The notes under the pieces: generated by a model | Told to the model about the DNA's origin: nothing | Databases searched by the model: none | What the model saw: only the letters and a program-made list of their open reading frames with translations | In this document: piece after piece, positions 1 through 8,288 of the stretch | Numbering within the stretch: position 1 is the first letter of the stretch | Layout: the number at the start of each line of letters is the position of its first letter | Assembly (NCBI RefSeq): GCF_965218915.1 | Contig: NZ_OZ244708.1 | Coordinates: forward strand, 1,612,001-1,676,000 | Direction: 5' to 3' | Origin: Novosphingopyxis sp965218915 | Lineage (GTDB): Bacteria; Pseudomonadota; Alphaproteobacteria; Sphingomonadales; Sphingomonadaceae | Length of the DNA stretch: 64,000 nt | Made by a program: the position numbers and the translations under genes

Positions 1-514
1 CGTGGAGGAAGCCGTTTGCTTCGGGCACGGTTCCGATACGGAGCGGCGCCTCGTCGCCTGTGGCGGTAAAATCCAATCCAAGCATTGGCTGACCGGTTAC
101 ACGACGGCAATGTCCCGCTGCACCTGTCGCGACGCAAATACGGTGAATTTTGAGAGTGTCAGGAGGCGGCAGGTCGATTGGCAACGGTTCTGTTGCCTTG
201 GCGTCGAGAAATATGCGGGTCGGCTGACTTCGAAGCCAACGTTCGGCCTGTTGCACCTGATGGGCAGATTTTGCGATGGCGCGCGAATACCAACGCTTCC
301 AGTCCAGGTCGGGATTATTCGTTTCCGGATAGGCGCAGCTCTTGTCCGAAAAGAGGAGGACGTCGCTGCGAAAGACGACCATGAGGTCGATCATTTCCTT
401 CGCGGCCTTCTTGAACAAGTTTGGGTATGTCCACAGCGCAAAGAACGATTGCTCGCATAACGAGGCAAGAAGTGCTTCGGACTCTGTCAGCCCTTCGGAT
501 TTTGTGAAGGGCAT
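1..514 (-). CDS. Unknown protein, 3' end beyond the left edge
   Basis: The minus-strand reading frame from an ATG at 514 stays open to the window edge and gives at least 171 residues. The product begins MPFTKSEGLTESEALLASLC and continues with a hydrophobic-acidic stretch in which a DLMVVFRSDV segment is followed by LLFSDKSC. This is the kind of core seen in restriction-endonuclease-like folds, but I cannot identify all catalytic residues, so the fold is a guess. The start lies 16 bases after the stop of the HEPN gene at 531-962, with an AAGGG tract before it, so the two genes are very likely co-transcribed. Its length and C-terminus are unknown. It could equally be an uncharacterised non-enzymatic partner. 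Confidence 0.6.
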   Translation of the reverse strand, partial: MPFTKSEGLTESEALLASLCEQSFFALWTYPNLFKKAAKEMIDLMVVFRSDVLLFSDKSCAYPETNNPDLDWKRWYSRAIAKSAHQVQQAERWLRSQPTRIFLDAKATEPLPIDLPPPDTLKIHRICVATGAAGHCRRVTGQPMLGLDFTATGDEAPLRIGTVPEANGFLH

Positions 515-530
515 TCGCCGTAACCCTTGT

Positions 531-962
531 TTAATCGCGCGTGAGACGCCCGAAGGCCATCGCTTCCATCAGCACGGCGTGCGCCTCTTTGACTAGCGTA
601 AGATCGCGATCCCACTGCCCCTCTGGTCCGCCAGTGAATTTTTCTCCGTGAAGAAAGCTGTTCCGCACGCGACATACGCCTTGGACTATCAACTCGTGCA
701 CGCTGGTGAGCGGCGAGGTTTTCTCTGGTGACCAAGTCATGTCTGCCATTAATCGACGCGGTGGATCGCCAATAAATGTCTTGGCGATCTCCTTTTCGAC
801 TATACGCGCGAAAAAATCCGCGCCGAGATCGCCAGCGAATGAGTCCCAGTCCGCCTCGGCGACGTCCTTGTTCTTTCGACGATAGTCGGAGCGCTTGAGC
901 GCATATTCCGTCCGCCCGAAATCAAGTGCGAACGCTTTGGCGGTTTCGTAGGGGTTTTCCAT
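531..962 (-). CDS. Small HEPN-like protein
   Basis: The product has 143 residues and is mostly helical. Near residues 98-107 it carries RVRNSFLHGE, so R100 and H105 form the R-x4-H signature of HEPN domains. HEPN proteins are often RNases in toxin-antitoxin, Abi and CRISPR-related systems. The longer open frame upstream to 1172 lacks coding character, so I chose the ATG at 962 (product begins MENPYETAKAF). It is followed 16 bases later by a second minus-strand gene that runs off the window, making a two-gene unit. Whether it cleaves RNA, or which partner controls it, cannot be told from sequence alone. Confidence 0.65.
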   Translation of the reverse strand: MENPYETAKAFALDFGRTEYALKRSDYRRKNKDVAEADWDSFAGDLGADFFARIVEKEIAKTFIGDPPRRLMADMTWSPEKTSPLTSVHELIVQGVCRVRNSFLHGEKFTGGPEGQWDRDLTLVKEAHAVLMEAMAFGRLTRD

Positions 963-1294
963 TGCGCCGCATATTTGGTGCTGGCTCCCCACTTCTCGCA
1001 AGCCTAAAGGCAACAATTGCGATTTTAGCGGCTTGCGCTTCCCCGAAAGAGCCCAAAGAAGACATATGCCGGCGGGGTCACCAGCAGTTTGTCGGCCGGA
1101 ATACCGCCGCAGAGCCACCTGCCACCCCGTCCCAAACATCTGCGCAGCCCGATCACCCGGCGAGACGTTCACGTGGCCGCGGATTTATCGCGTGACAGCG
1201 GATCACGGACCGAATCGCCAACGCCATCTGTAGTTTACCATCGCGTACAATCGCGTTGAGCTTCGAACTATTGCGATCGGCATCTTGTGGCGCC
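963..1294. other. Intergenic region in the mobile element
   Basis: No convincing gene is seen on either strand. Open frames here are extensions or shadows of neighbours. The stretch should hold the promoter of the leftward HEPN gene and the 3' end of the leftward gene at 1295-2122. Confidence 0.4.
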
Positions 1295-2122
1295 TTAGAG
1301 CTGGCCTTTGATCCGCGCGAAATCTTGCCCGCTCGTGTCGTTGGTCGCCACAATATCATCCCATTCGAGCCGGATGACGCTGGCATTCACGTCCGACTCG
1401 GCATGATTGTCGAGTGCGTCGTCGAGCTTGCGGAGCGTCTTCATGATGCTGTCCGCGCGCCTGACGTCCTTCACTTGCGTGCCGCCGAGCGTGATCATCG
1501 GGCCTCCGAGCATCGCACCGCCCCCTTGCGATGCGAGATAGGCATCGAGCTTGTCGTGCATGATGCCCGAGACAGTGCCGTCGTCGAAACTGTCGTGGTC
1601 GCCGATCGTCAGGAAGAATGCTTGATCGGGCGTGATGCCGGCGAACAGCAATGGCCCCGAACGGGCCACACTGCCATCGGCCTGCTTGCCGCCGAGATGC
1701 AAATGGTGAGCATCGACGGTGACGCGCATCCGATCCTTGCCGCGCCAGTTTCGCTTCACCCATTCGTCGTTCGACAACGCCGCCGTGGGCGGTGGCAGTT
1801 CGGCCGCATAGGCGTGCGTCCGAACCTGGGTCGAGAGATAGGGATTCATATCGTCGCCGGCGCGGAAGCCGGCTTCGATGTTCGCGATTTCGGCGGCGTA
1901 GGCCGGATAATGGCTGGAGGCCGTGACCTCGGGCCAGATCGCCACGTCGCGCGGGCGCGGGCGGATAAGCCGCGCCTGCCAGGACAGGTAACGGATGATC
2001 ACCTCGGACAGCGACTTGGCCGCGAGCTCGGTCTGCGCCGTCTGGTTCCGGGTCGGAATGCGGGCGGCGAGATCGGCCTTGAGCCCGGCGAGCCGGGGCG
2101 AGAGGTTTTCGGGATTGGTCAC
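1295..2122 (-). CDS. Conserved hypothetical protein with HHLHLG motif
   Basis: The product has 275 residues and starts at GTG 2122. Early on, a YLSWQARLIRPRPR segment is followed by a PYLS..V.T.AY stretch. The middle reads VDAHHLHLGG, then GPLLFAG, then IGDHDSFDDG. This pattern of clustered histidines and acidic residues looks like a conserved enzymatic core. I recall similar proteins only as hypothetical genes on mobile DNA. A metal-dependent nuclease or a ribonuclease toxin is possible but unproven. It is flanked by a gap on each side and reads towards the HEPN unit, so it may or may not share a transcript with it. The mirror-image rightward frame at 1256-2170 is a shadow. Confidence 0.6.
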   Translation of the reverse strand: MTNPENLSPRLAGLKADLAARIPTRNQTAQTELAAKSLSEVIIRYLSWQARLIRPRPRDVAIWPEVTASSHYPAYAAEIANIEAGFRAGDDMNPYLSTQVRTHAYAAELPPPTAALSNDEWVKRNWRGKDRMRVTVDAHHLHLGGKQADGSVARSGPLLFAGITPDQAFFLTIGDHDSFDDGTVSGIMHDKLDAYLASQGGGAMLGGPMITLGGTQVKDVRRADSIMKTLRKLDDALDNHAESDVNASVIRLEWDDIVATNDTSGQDFARIKGQL

Positions 2123-2423
2123 GGCGGGCGGATTCTTTCACGTCGAGAGGATGACACCATCGCCCGTTAGCATCTGGTCGCCAGCGATGGGAGGGCCGCG
2201 CTCACGGCTTTGACGCGGAACTTGCCGTCGTGCAGGAAGCACGCATCGGTGAAGAGCGTCAGGTCGACGGGATTGGGCAAGCGCACGTCGGACAAATCGG
2301 GTTGCGCTTTGCCGCCGCGTTCGGATGCGCGATCGATCTGGGAATGGTGACGACGATCGCCCTCGTCGCGCGCGCGGAGCTAACCTTCATGGGGATTGCG
2401 CCGGCGACATGCTAGCTGGTCGC
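2123..2423. other. Divergent intergenic region
   Basis: This lies between a leftward gene (start 2122) and the rightward broken gene (start 2424), so it should contain both promoters. On the minus strand about 70 codons ending near 2166 look weakly coding but have no proper start, and may be a gene remnant. Nothing else is recognised. Confidence 0.35.
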
Positions 2424-3266
2424 ATGAATAATGAAGAAGCACTATGCGAAGCGCTGATCCGGCTGCTTGAGCACGAGTTCAAAGTGACGCGGTCCGATGT
2501 CACCTACCCGGAAAAGGACGGATCGGGTCCGCCGGTCGAGATGCGTTTGCGATTGGGCGACCGGCGCATTGCCATCGAGCACACGCTGGTCGAGCCATTC
2601 CCTCTCGCGATTCAGACGGGGAAAGAGTTTGGCAAGCTGACGGCGGAGATCGAAGCCAATCTCAACGGCAACATGCCAGAGCCGGGCACGTACGTGCTAC
2701 TCTTTCCTGTTCACCCAACCTTGGGGAAGCATCGGCGAACGCACGCCGAACTGCGCCAGAGGCTTTTGGCTTGGATCGTGGAGGCAGGCAAGCAGCTTCA
2801 TGACGAGTGCCCGGAACGGAAGGATCGCCACCACTGCCCGCAGTGATATCATGGATCGCGTTCTGACGAGATCGAAGGGATTCCTATTAAGCTGACGCTG
2901 CGGGTGCACTGGAATGAATCCGGGCGTCACGATGGCGCACTGTTCCTTTCACGAACGGTCGGAGAAGATGTTGAGAATCTGCGCCTTGAGCGAATGCGGA
3001 CGGCACTCAAGAAAAAGCTGCCCAAGCTCCACGACTGTGCTCAGGAGGGAGACACGACCTTCTTAATCCTCGAATGGTCAGATATTGCACTCAGCAATCA
3101 CATCCTCATCGCTGAGGCGCTCGAAGCGGCTCTCGCAGACCGAGACGACTGGCCCGATTATGTCTTTCTAGCCGACACGGCGACCGATCAGTGGCATTTC
3201 TTCCAGCCCGTCATTGAGGGGCAATTCTCGAACGAGATGGAGTATATCGATATCGAAAGGCCTTAA
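2424..3266 (+). pseudogene. Gene split by an in-frame TGA at 2844-2846
   Basis: Two open stretches, 2424-2846 and 2847-3266, are in the same frame and together encode about 280 residues. The only interruption is a TGA at 2844-2846. Codons just after the stop still read sensibly (DEIEGIPIKLTLRVHW), before the next internal start, which argues for one original gene. The N-terminal half contains an RIAIEHTLVEPF segment after a possible acidic residue, reminiscent of nuclease-like folds. The C-terminal half contains FLILEWSD. The family is not recognised. The gene is followed 53 bases later by the Schlafen-type gene and would head that operon. It could be a recent nonsense mutation, a sequencing error, or a site of readthrough. 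Confidence 0.65.
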
Positions 3267-3319
3267 CCCGGCGACGTGCCGGCAGCGAACGCCCGATTAC
3301 TGGAGGAGATCCGAGTCTC

Positions 3320-4432
3320 GTGATTACGATTACTACCGTTGAAGGTCCGAAAGAACCGCGGCGTCGTCGCAATGTTATCGCCTCTTTGAGCATCTCGGAG
3401 ATCGAAGGCGGAGACCTTCAGGAAGGGCAGGATCTTGATTTCAAACGGCAGATCGACTTCGATAAACCAGAAACCAAGACGCGCTTGCTCGATGACATCG
3501 TCGCCTTCCTAAACCGTGGCCCGTCGCGCATAATTGTTGGAGTCGAAGAACGGGATGGCCGTTTCGACGGCTTCCGCCCGATGACCGACAACGCCGACAA
3601 GTTCTCGCTTCGGGTTCAGACTTTGATCCAGGACGGCATCACCCCGACGCCTGCTGATGTCGAAGTAGTTCCGCTTCACATGGATGGCGGGTTCATTCTC
3701 GACATTCGGATACCCCGCCACCCGACCGGGCCGTTCATGAATCGACTGACCGGAGGATATCTGATCCGATCGGGCGCAAGGAATCTGCCCATCGATCCGG
3801 GGATGCTGCGCAGCCGGTTCGTCGACGAACTGCTTTGGCTGCGTACCCTCGACGAACTGACCGCGGAAGAAGATGCACGGCTGGTAGCCAACAACGTAAT
3901 CGCACCCGGACGAGCACTTCGCATCGGGATTCTTCCCCGCGATCACTTCGATCATTTGCGGCGGCCTTTCGCGCAGGAAGACCATGTCCGATCGTCGGCG
4001 CCGAGCTTCAGTGAGGGCGCGCCAAGCTGGTTCAAAGTTTGCGAAGATGGGCACCAAGTCCTCAATCATGACTTCAATCAGCGGGCGATCGAACGGCTGT
4101 TCGTTCGTGACGACTGGTTCATCCACGCACTCGCCTCGTTTGCCCTCTATCAGACGAGTGGCGAAGGACGGCTCGCGCTTCACGAGTTCGATCTGAGCGT
4201 CAAACGCTACCTGAAGGACCTCTCCGAGTTCCTTACGGAACAGGAGATCGAAGGGCCATTCGCCGTTACCCTGGCTTTGCAGTCACTCGAGGAGACCGAG
4301 AACTTCGGTGCCTGGTTTCGGAACACCAACACCGTTCGCACACTCCGGCCGCAAATCGTTTCGTTCGTCGATGACGAGACAATGATCGCGAATTTCCTGC
4401 GCCGGGTGCGCCAAGCTTCGGTGTACGGTTAG
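3320..4432 (+). CDS. Schlafen/AlbA_2-domain protein
   Basis: The product has 370 residues and starts at GTG 3320, preceded by GGAGGAG at 3302-3308. Residues about 30-150 match the AlbA_2 (Schlafen, formerly divergent AAA-4) pattern: an EGQDLDFKRQ core (E35, D40, K42), then LLDDIVAFLNRG and RIIVGVEE. Such domains bind nucleic acid. They occur in putative transcription regulators and in several defence genes. The C-terminal 200 residues are not recognised and may be an effector. The gene lies 53 bases after the broken gene and 89 bases before the SEC-C protein, in the same direction, so the three probably form one operon. Confidence 0.75.
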   Translation: MITITTVEGPKEPRRRRNVIASLSISEIEGGDLQEGQDLDFKRQIDFDKPETKTRLLDDIVAFLNRGPSRIIVGVEERDGRFDGFRPMTDNADKFSLRVQTLIQDGITPTPADVEVVPLHMDGGFILDIRIPRHPTGPFMNRLTGGYLIRSGARNLPIDPGMLRSRFVDELLWLRTLDELTAEEDARLVANNVIAPGRALRIGILPRDHFDHLRRPFAQEDHVRSSAPSFSEGAPSWFKVCEDGHQVLNHDFNQRAIERLFVRDDWFIHALASFALYQTSGEGRLALHEFDLSVKRYLKDLSEFLTEQEIEGPFAVTLALQSLEETENFGAWFRNTNTVRTLRPQIVSFVDDETMIANFLRRVRQASVYG

Positions 4433-4521
4433 CCAATGAGAACGTCCCTCCGGCTCCAATACCAGGATCAACACTGCGGTCACGGCGTGGTGTCCTTTGC
4501 CGCAGGCGGGTAGATTGGAAG

Positions 4522-6741
4522 ATGGCGAAGGCAGGAAGCCGCCGGCTCAATTCGCAACGCGACAAACATCGACAGGCGCGCGCGCCGACCCTGCCAGCGA
4601 CGCCGCCTCGCGAAGAGGCGGACATTCTCACGGAGCTCCGGCAGCTCTGCCGGACGCCCGGCTTCGCACATGTGGTCGCACACGTCATCGTCCGCGACAA
4701 TTTCGTTTTCTACGAGGACGAGATGAAGCCGGAGGATATGGCGCATCTCTTCGGGTTCAAGCGGCTAATTCGTACCGAAGTCGCGACGCTGATCGGATAC
4801 ATGATCCAAGGCGGGGTAGAGGTCTTCGGCCCTCTGCTAGATGATCCAACGGCGCTCCTAGCGAGGGTGGAGACGTTACTCGAGGAACTCCACCGCCGGC
4901 TGAGCTGGTCCATGTTCGGCGATGGGCTCGAGAATTTTCTAGCCGCCCGCGAGGAGGCCGAAACGCTTCGCGAACCGATCTTCTATGGTGGCGAGTCCGC
5001 GTTCAACTTCCAGTATCGCGACTTCGCGGTCGACAAATACAGGGCGGACAACCCTTGGCTCGAATCGAATCGTGGTTTTGCGATCGAGGACGCTGCGGCG
5101 ATCGTCGATTCGTGCCTCGCTCTCAGCGAGGAGCAGGTTACCGCGCGATGGAAGATTGCGGATCGTGATGACCCATCAACCTGGTCGCTTCTTCCCGGCT
5201 TTATCGTCTCGAAAGCCGATCTGATCGCGCGCAGCGGAGTTGCCGAGAAGCAGGCTGCAGCGATCATTGCGGCATTCTCGACCCCGCTTGGCGACAACGC
5301 TGAGTTTGTCGCGCTCAACGACTATAATCGTGCCGTCTCGGCGCCGTTGATCGCGCTCGATGAGGACCACTACGCCGTCCTACAACATTATGCGCCGGTC
5401 GAGGCGCTCTACGAAGCCCCGATGTACTGGATGTTTGCGGACAAGGCATATTGGCCGACCGCGGCAACACACCGGGGCGTCTTCACCGAAGCTTTCATCC
5501 ATCAGCGGCTGATCGACGTCTTCGGCCGGGCGAACGTGCATCGCGGTCTCAATCTCGACCGCGCGAAAGGCGACAGGATCGGCGAGATCGACATCCTCGT
5601 CGAATTCGGCGGTCGGGTCCTGCTGGTTCAAGCCAAGTCGAAGCGGCTCACGATCGAGGCGCGGAAGGGCAACGAGCGCAGTTTGCGGCGCGACTTCCAG
5701 GGCGCGGTGCAGGATGCGTACGATCAGGCTCAGATCTGCGCCGAGGCGCTGTTTGATTCGAGCACGTCAATCACGCTCGCCGACGGCACGGTCGTAACAC
5801 TTCGGCATCCACCTCAGAAAATTTACCCCATCTGCCTTGTCTCCGACCACTATCCCTCACTGGTTTTCCAGACCGATCGCTTCCTGAAGAAGCGAGACAT
5901 CGACCGCGTCGCCCAGCCCGTTGTCACCGATATTTTCGCGCTTGATGCCATTGCAGAAATGCTTGATCGTCCAGTGCGGTTTCTCGGCTATTGCGAGCTG
6001 CGGGACCGTTTCGGAGAACGACTGATCTATTCCCACGAACTGGTGCTGCTTGCTTGTCATGTCCGGCAAAATCTTTGGATCAGCGAAGACATCGGCGGGA
6101 TGATGCTGGACGACAATATCACCGGGTCGATCGAGATCGCCATACTGGCCAGGCGGCGCGGCATCGCCGGAGAGAAGACGCCGAAGGGACCGCTCACGGC
6201 CTTCGCTGGGACCGCATTCGACGGTATGCTGAAACGCATCGAGGAACGCCCCGAACCGCCGCTGGTCGACTTGGCACTCTATATGCTCGAAGCAAGCGGT
6301 AACTCGATTAAGGCCTATAATGAGGGCGTCGGCTTGATCACAACTCAGACGGTCGCCGACATGCGGCAGCACGACTTCAGCTTTGCAATGGGCGGCGAAG
6401 GGTTGACCGTCCATAGCAGCTATGAGCCGCCACGGCAGGTTCGTGACCGGCTGGAAGCCCATGTGGAAGCGCGCAAATATGCCTGCAAGGCCGACCGTTG
6501 GTTCGGACTGTTCGTCGACCCGGCAGATGGCTTGCCCCTGGTCGGCCTCGCGCTGACGTTTCCATGGGAATACGACCCGCTTCGCGCGGAGCTCGCGCGC
6601 GATTTGCCGCCGGATGCCCGGTCGCGCATTCCAAAAACATTGGAGGGCTTTCAGCGCACCCGAACGCGGCGCAAGATCGGTCGCAACGATCCGTGTTTTT
6701 GCGGAAGTGGACGCAAGTATAAGAAGTGTTGCGGGCCGTGA
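4522..6741 (+). CDS. Large protein with nuclease-like core and C-terminal SEC-C zinc motif
   Basis: The product has 739 residues. Around residues 320-405 there is a restriction-endonuclease-like or NERD-like core: E323 in FTEAF, D357 in GEIDILVEF, and Q370-A-K372 in VLLVQAKSK, a Q-x-K variant of the D/E-x-K active site. A helix rich in Arg, Gln and Asp follows. The last 19 residues form a SEC-C zinc-binding motif (C725, C727, C736, C737), as in the SecA tail. The remaining regions are not recognised. It closes an apparent operon with the AlbA_2 gene. A DNA-targeting defence function is an inference from the nuclease core and the mobile-element setting. Automatic tools may mislabel it as a SecA protein because of the tail. 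Confidence 0.75.
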   Translation: MAKAGSRRLNSQRDKHRQARAPTLPATPPREEADILTELRQLCRTPGFAHVVAHVIVRDNFVFYEDEMKPEDMAHLFGFKRLIRTEVATLIGYMIQGGVEVFGPLLDDPTALLARVETLLEELHRRLSWSMFGDGLENFLAAREEAETLREPIFYGGESAFNFQYRDFAVDKYRADNPWLESNRGFAIEDAAAIVDSCLALSEEQVTARWKIADRDDPSTWSLLPGFIVSKADLIARSGVAEKQAAAIIAAFSTPLGDNAEFVALNDYNRAVSAPLIALDEDHYAVLQHYAPVEALYEAPMYWMFADKAYWPTAATHRGVFTEAFIHQRLIDVFGRANVHRGLNLDRAKGDRIGEIDILVEFGGRVLLVQAKSKRLTIEARKGNERSLRRDFQGAVQDAYDQAQICAEALFDSSTSITLADGTVVTLRHPPQKIYPICLVSDHYPSLVFQTDRFLKKRDIDRVAQPVVTDIFALDAIAEMLDRPVRFLGYCELRDRFGERLIYSHELVLLACHVRQNLWISEDIGGMMLDDNITGSIEIAILARRRGIAGEKTPKGPLTAFAGTAFDGMLKRIEERPEPPLVDLALYMLEASGNSIKAYNEGVGLITTQTVADMRQHDFSFAMGGEGLTVHSSYEPPRQVRDRLEAHVEARKYACKADRWFGLFVDPADGLPLVGLALTFPWEYDPLRAELARDLPPDARSRIPKTLEGFQRTRTRRKIGRNDPCFCGSGRKYKKCCGP

Positions 6742-7128
6742 CGGGCGCGATCGCGGTCCGGCGCGAACAGCTCATCGCGCGGAAGTGAGTTTGAAGGTGA
6801 AAAGGCCCGCCGATCATGGCGGGGCCTCAGTCATGCTCTGGGCAGCGGACATTCCGGAATGTCCACCTCAGCAGCCGATCTACCAGCGTCTTGTCACTGT
6901 CCGCTTTCGGAGCGCTGTCGAAAGTCAACTTACGACCAATATTAGGGCGCGAAGCTGCCGCTCGTATACACGGCCGTGTACACGGAGATTGCGCCATCGC
7001 ATAAGCCACGGTTGACTGCGGGCTCGCGGTGACTTGACCCCCGCTCAGGTAGCAGAGGGTCGGTCTCGAAGCTCAGAAGTGCACGCAAATAATTGTGTGT
7101 GAGTTTTCTGCGTGTTTTCATTTTCGGG
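6742..7128. other. Intergenic region with a 20-base near-palindrome
   Basis: No gene is supported. The notable element is the inverted repeat at 6964-6983 described separately. Several short frames exist but have no coding character or ribosome binding site. Confidence 0.4.
6964..6983. repeat. Near-perfect palindrome GTATACACGG/CCGTGTACAC
   Basis: The two 10-base arms are complementary except for one position. The arm octamer GTATACAC recurs, in one orientation or the other, at 7323-7330 and twice upstream of the integrase (12607-12614 and 12644-12651). This suggests a binding site for an element-encoded protein such as the integrase or the AlpA-type regulator. The assignment is inference. 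Confidence 0.5.
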
Positions 7129-7472
7129 ATGAACCAGAAAACTCTTTCAGACGATATCGAATTGGAGGACCTGCTCACGCAGGCGTCCGCGCTCGCCGGT
7201 GAAGCCGCGCGGGCCTGCCGGGAATGGGAAGATGGCGGTGATCCCGATGCCGTGGGAGATACCGCTGTCTACGGCTCGCTATTGGGGAACGAGTAATCAA
7301 GTCTGTGCGGGCTGCGGATGGAGTGTATACGCGCGGGCGCATGCCCGAGACACGGCGGCATCGATTGTCCGAATCTGCATTTCTACTTTTGCTTGCTGGA
7401 ACTGATGAGCACGGCGAAAGCGCTGATCTTACGATGAGTGCTTCGCTGTTCAAACTGGCAGGCGCTGCCTGA
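7129..7472 (+). pseudogene. Small hypothetical gene with a probable one-base frameshift
   Basis: An ATG at 7129 opens 55 codons that end at 7296 in ...AVYGSLLGNE. One base out of frame, a coding-like stretch continues to a stop at 7470-7472 (GERVIKSVRAADGVYTRG..., ending SLFKLAGAA). Adding one G in the GGGG run at 7284-7287 would fuse them into a single protein of about 114 residues. This suggests homopolymer slippage, in the cell or in sequencing. No family is recognised. If the frameshift is not real, the annotated product is only the 55-residue acidic peptide. The evidence is coding character alone. Confidence 0.35.
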
Positions 7473-7819
7473 CCACCTTCTAATTTCCTAGCTCCGCCAT
7501 GCCATGACGCCCTGACGATCCTGACGTCGGCGCCGTGTGCTCCCGACGCGCCGACCAAACACGCCGACGGGGATCGGACCGCATCCTGCTCACCTCCATG
7601 AGACCACCACCGGACACCGTCATGATCGTCAGGGGGTTTGTAACTGGCTTTGCGCCGATCGCGGGAGCTATCGCTGGCGTACGGTGACATACGTTCGCCA
7701 TCTGACACTTCGAATCCTCGAGATGTCAGACCGCGTTAGCTCGAGAAGAATTGCGTCGCCGCCCGCGCCGTGCTCAAATGAGAGTTGGAGCCGCCACGCA
7801 CGGTTCTGGGGCGTAGTAA
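7473..7819. other. Intergenic region with TGACG direct repeats
   Basis: Three TGACG pentamers lie at 7505-7509, 7513-7517 and 7522-7526. The nonamer CCTGACGAT at 7511-7519 is repeated in inverted form at 7625-7633. A minus-strand frame at 7480-7701 (73 codons) is open but I cannot support it as a gene. In an element with a P4-type primase this would be a place to look for a replication origin. Confidence 0.35.
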
Positions 7820-8020
7820 CCCCGAAACACAGCAGTTGGACTGCCTGATGCAGTCCGCACAACCTTGACCCTTATGGTCGGGGAGCCTGCGACGTATGTC
7901 CAGGGCTACCCGCCTAAAGGTCGTAGGGACCGGCTGTGTTCGGTTTACTAACTCCCCGATCACCAGGGCTTGGTGTGAAGTCGATACGCGGGGGCGTACC
8001 GCCATCGACTTCGGGGAGTT
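7820..8020 (+). promoter_or_regulatory. Strongly structured RNA leader with a switch-like element
   Basis: Read as RNA, the region folds into a closed multibranch structure. The closing stem is 7822-7833 with 7933-7943 (11 pairs, one bulge). It encloses hairpins 7838-7844/7850-7856 (7 perfect pairs), 7867-7870/7876-7879 and 7886-7893/7920-7927 (8 pairs, one G-U). Downstream, 7961-7965/7971-7975 and 7977-7985/8004-8012 (9 perfect pairs) form further hairpins. The segment 7950-7959 is perfectly complementary to 8011-8020, which includes the GGGGAG ribosome binding site of the next gene. The overlapping segment 7952-7961 can instead pair with 7876-7885. The two pairings are mutually exclusive, as in a riboswitch, an attenuator or a P4-type immunity RNA. 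No known riboswitch class is recognised. A DNA origin function is the main alternative. Confidence 0.55.
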
Positions 8021-8024
8021 CGCG

Positions 8025-8288
8025 ATGCCGAGAGGCGCGGCGCATCTCGAGACTGGCAAATTGGGCCATGACGGACACGGCTTTCTATTGCTGATGGACG
8101 GCGGCGGCCGATGGCGGCTCGATATTACTAGATCGCAACGAAAGCTCGTCGGCGAACAGGTGATCGTCCGCGGTACGAGAGCTGACTTCGATCTGCTCGA
8201 CGTGCACAAGATATGGCAAGCCGGTGAGCCCGAACCCCGCACCATGTACGAGGCCCTGATTTGCCTGCTTGGCAACTTCAAAACGTAG
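8025..8288 (+). CDS. DUF5818-like small protein
   Basis: The product has 87 residues. The ATG at 8025 follows GGGGAG at 8013-8018 with ideal spacing. A longer frame from 7896 would run through the structured leader and is rejected. The sequence shows a beta-rich pattern: FLLLMDGGGRWRLD, then KLVGEQVIVRGTRADFDLLDV. This matches my memory of DUF5818, a family of unknown function common in sphingomonads and their mobile DNA. Its last 11 bases overlap the 3' end of the primase gene on the other strand. Expression is probably controlled by the leader at 7820-8020. The biochemical role is unknown. Confidence 0.7.
   Translation: MPRGAAHLETGKLGHDGHGFLLLMDGGGRWRLDITRSQRKLVGEQVIVRGTRADFDLLDVHKIWQAGEPEPRTMYEALICLLGNFKT

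Noticed and set aside
2844..2846. TGA as selenocysteine codon
   Set aside because: No selenoprotein context or recognisable SECIS hairpin; the adjacent residues do not resemble a redox motif.
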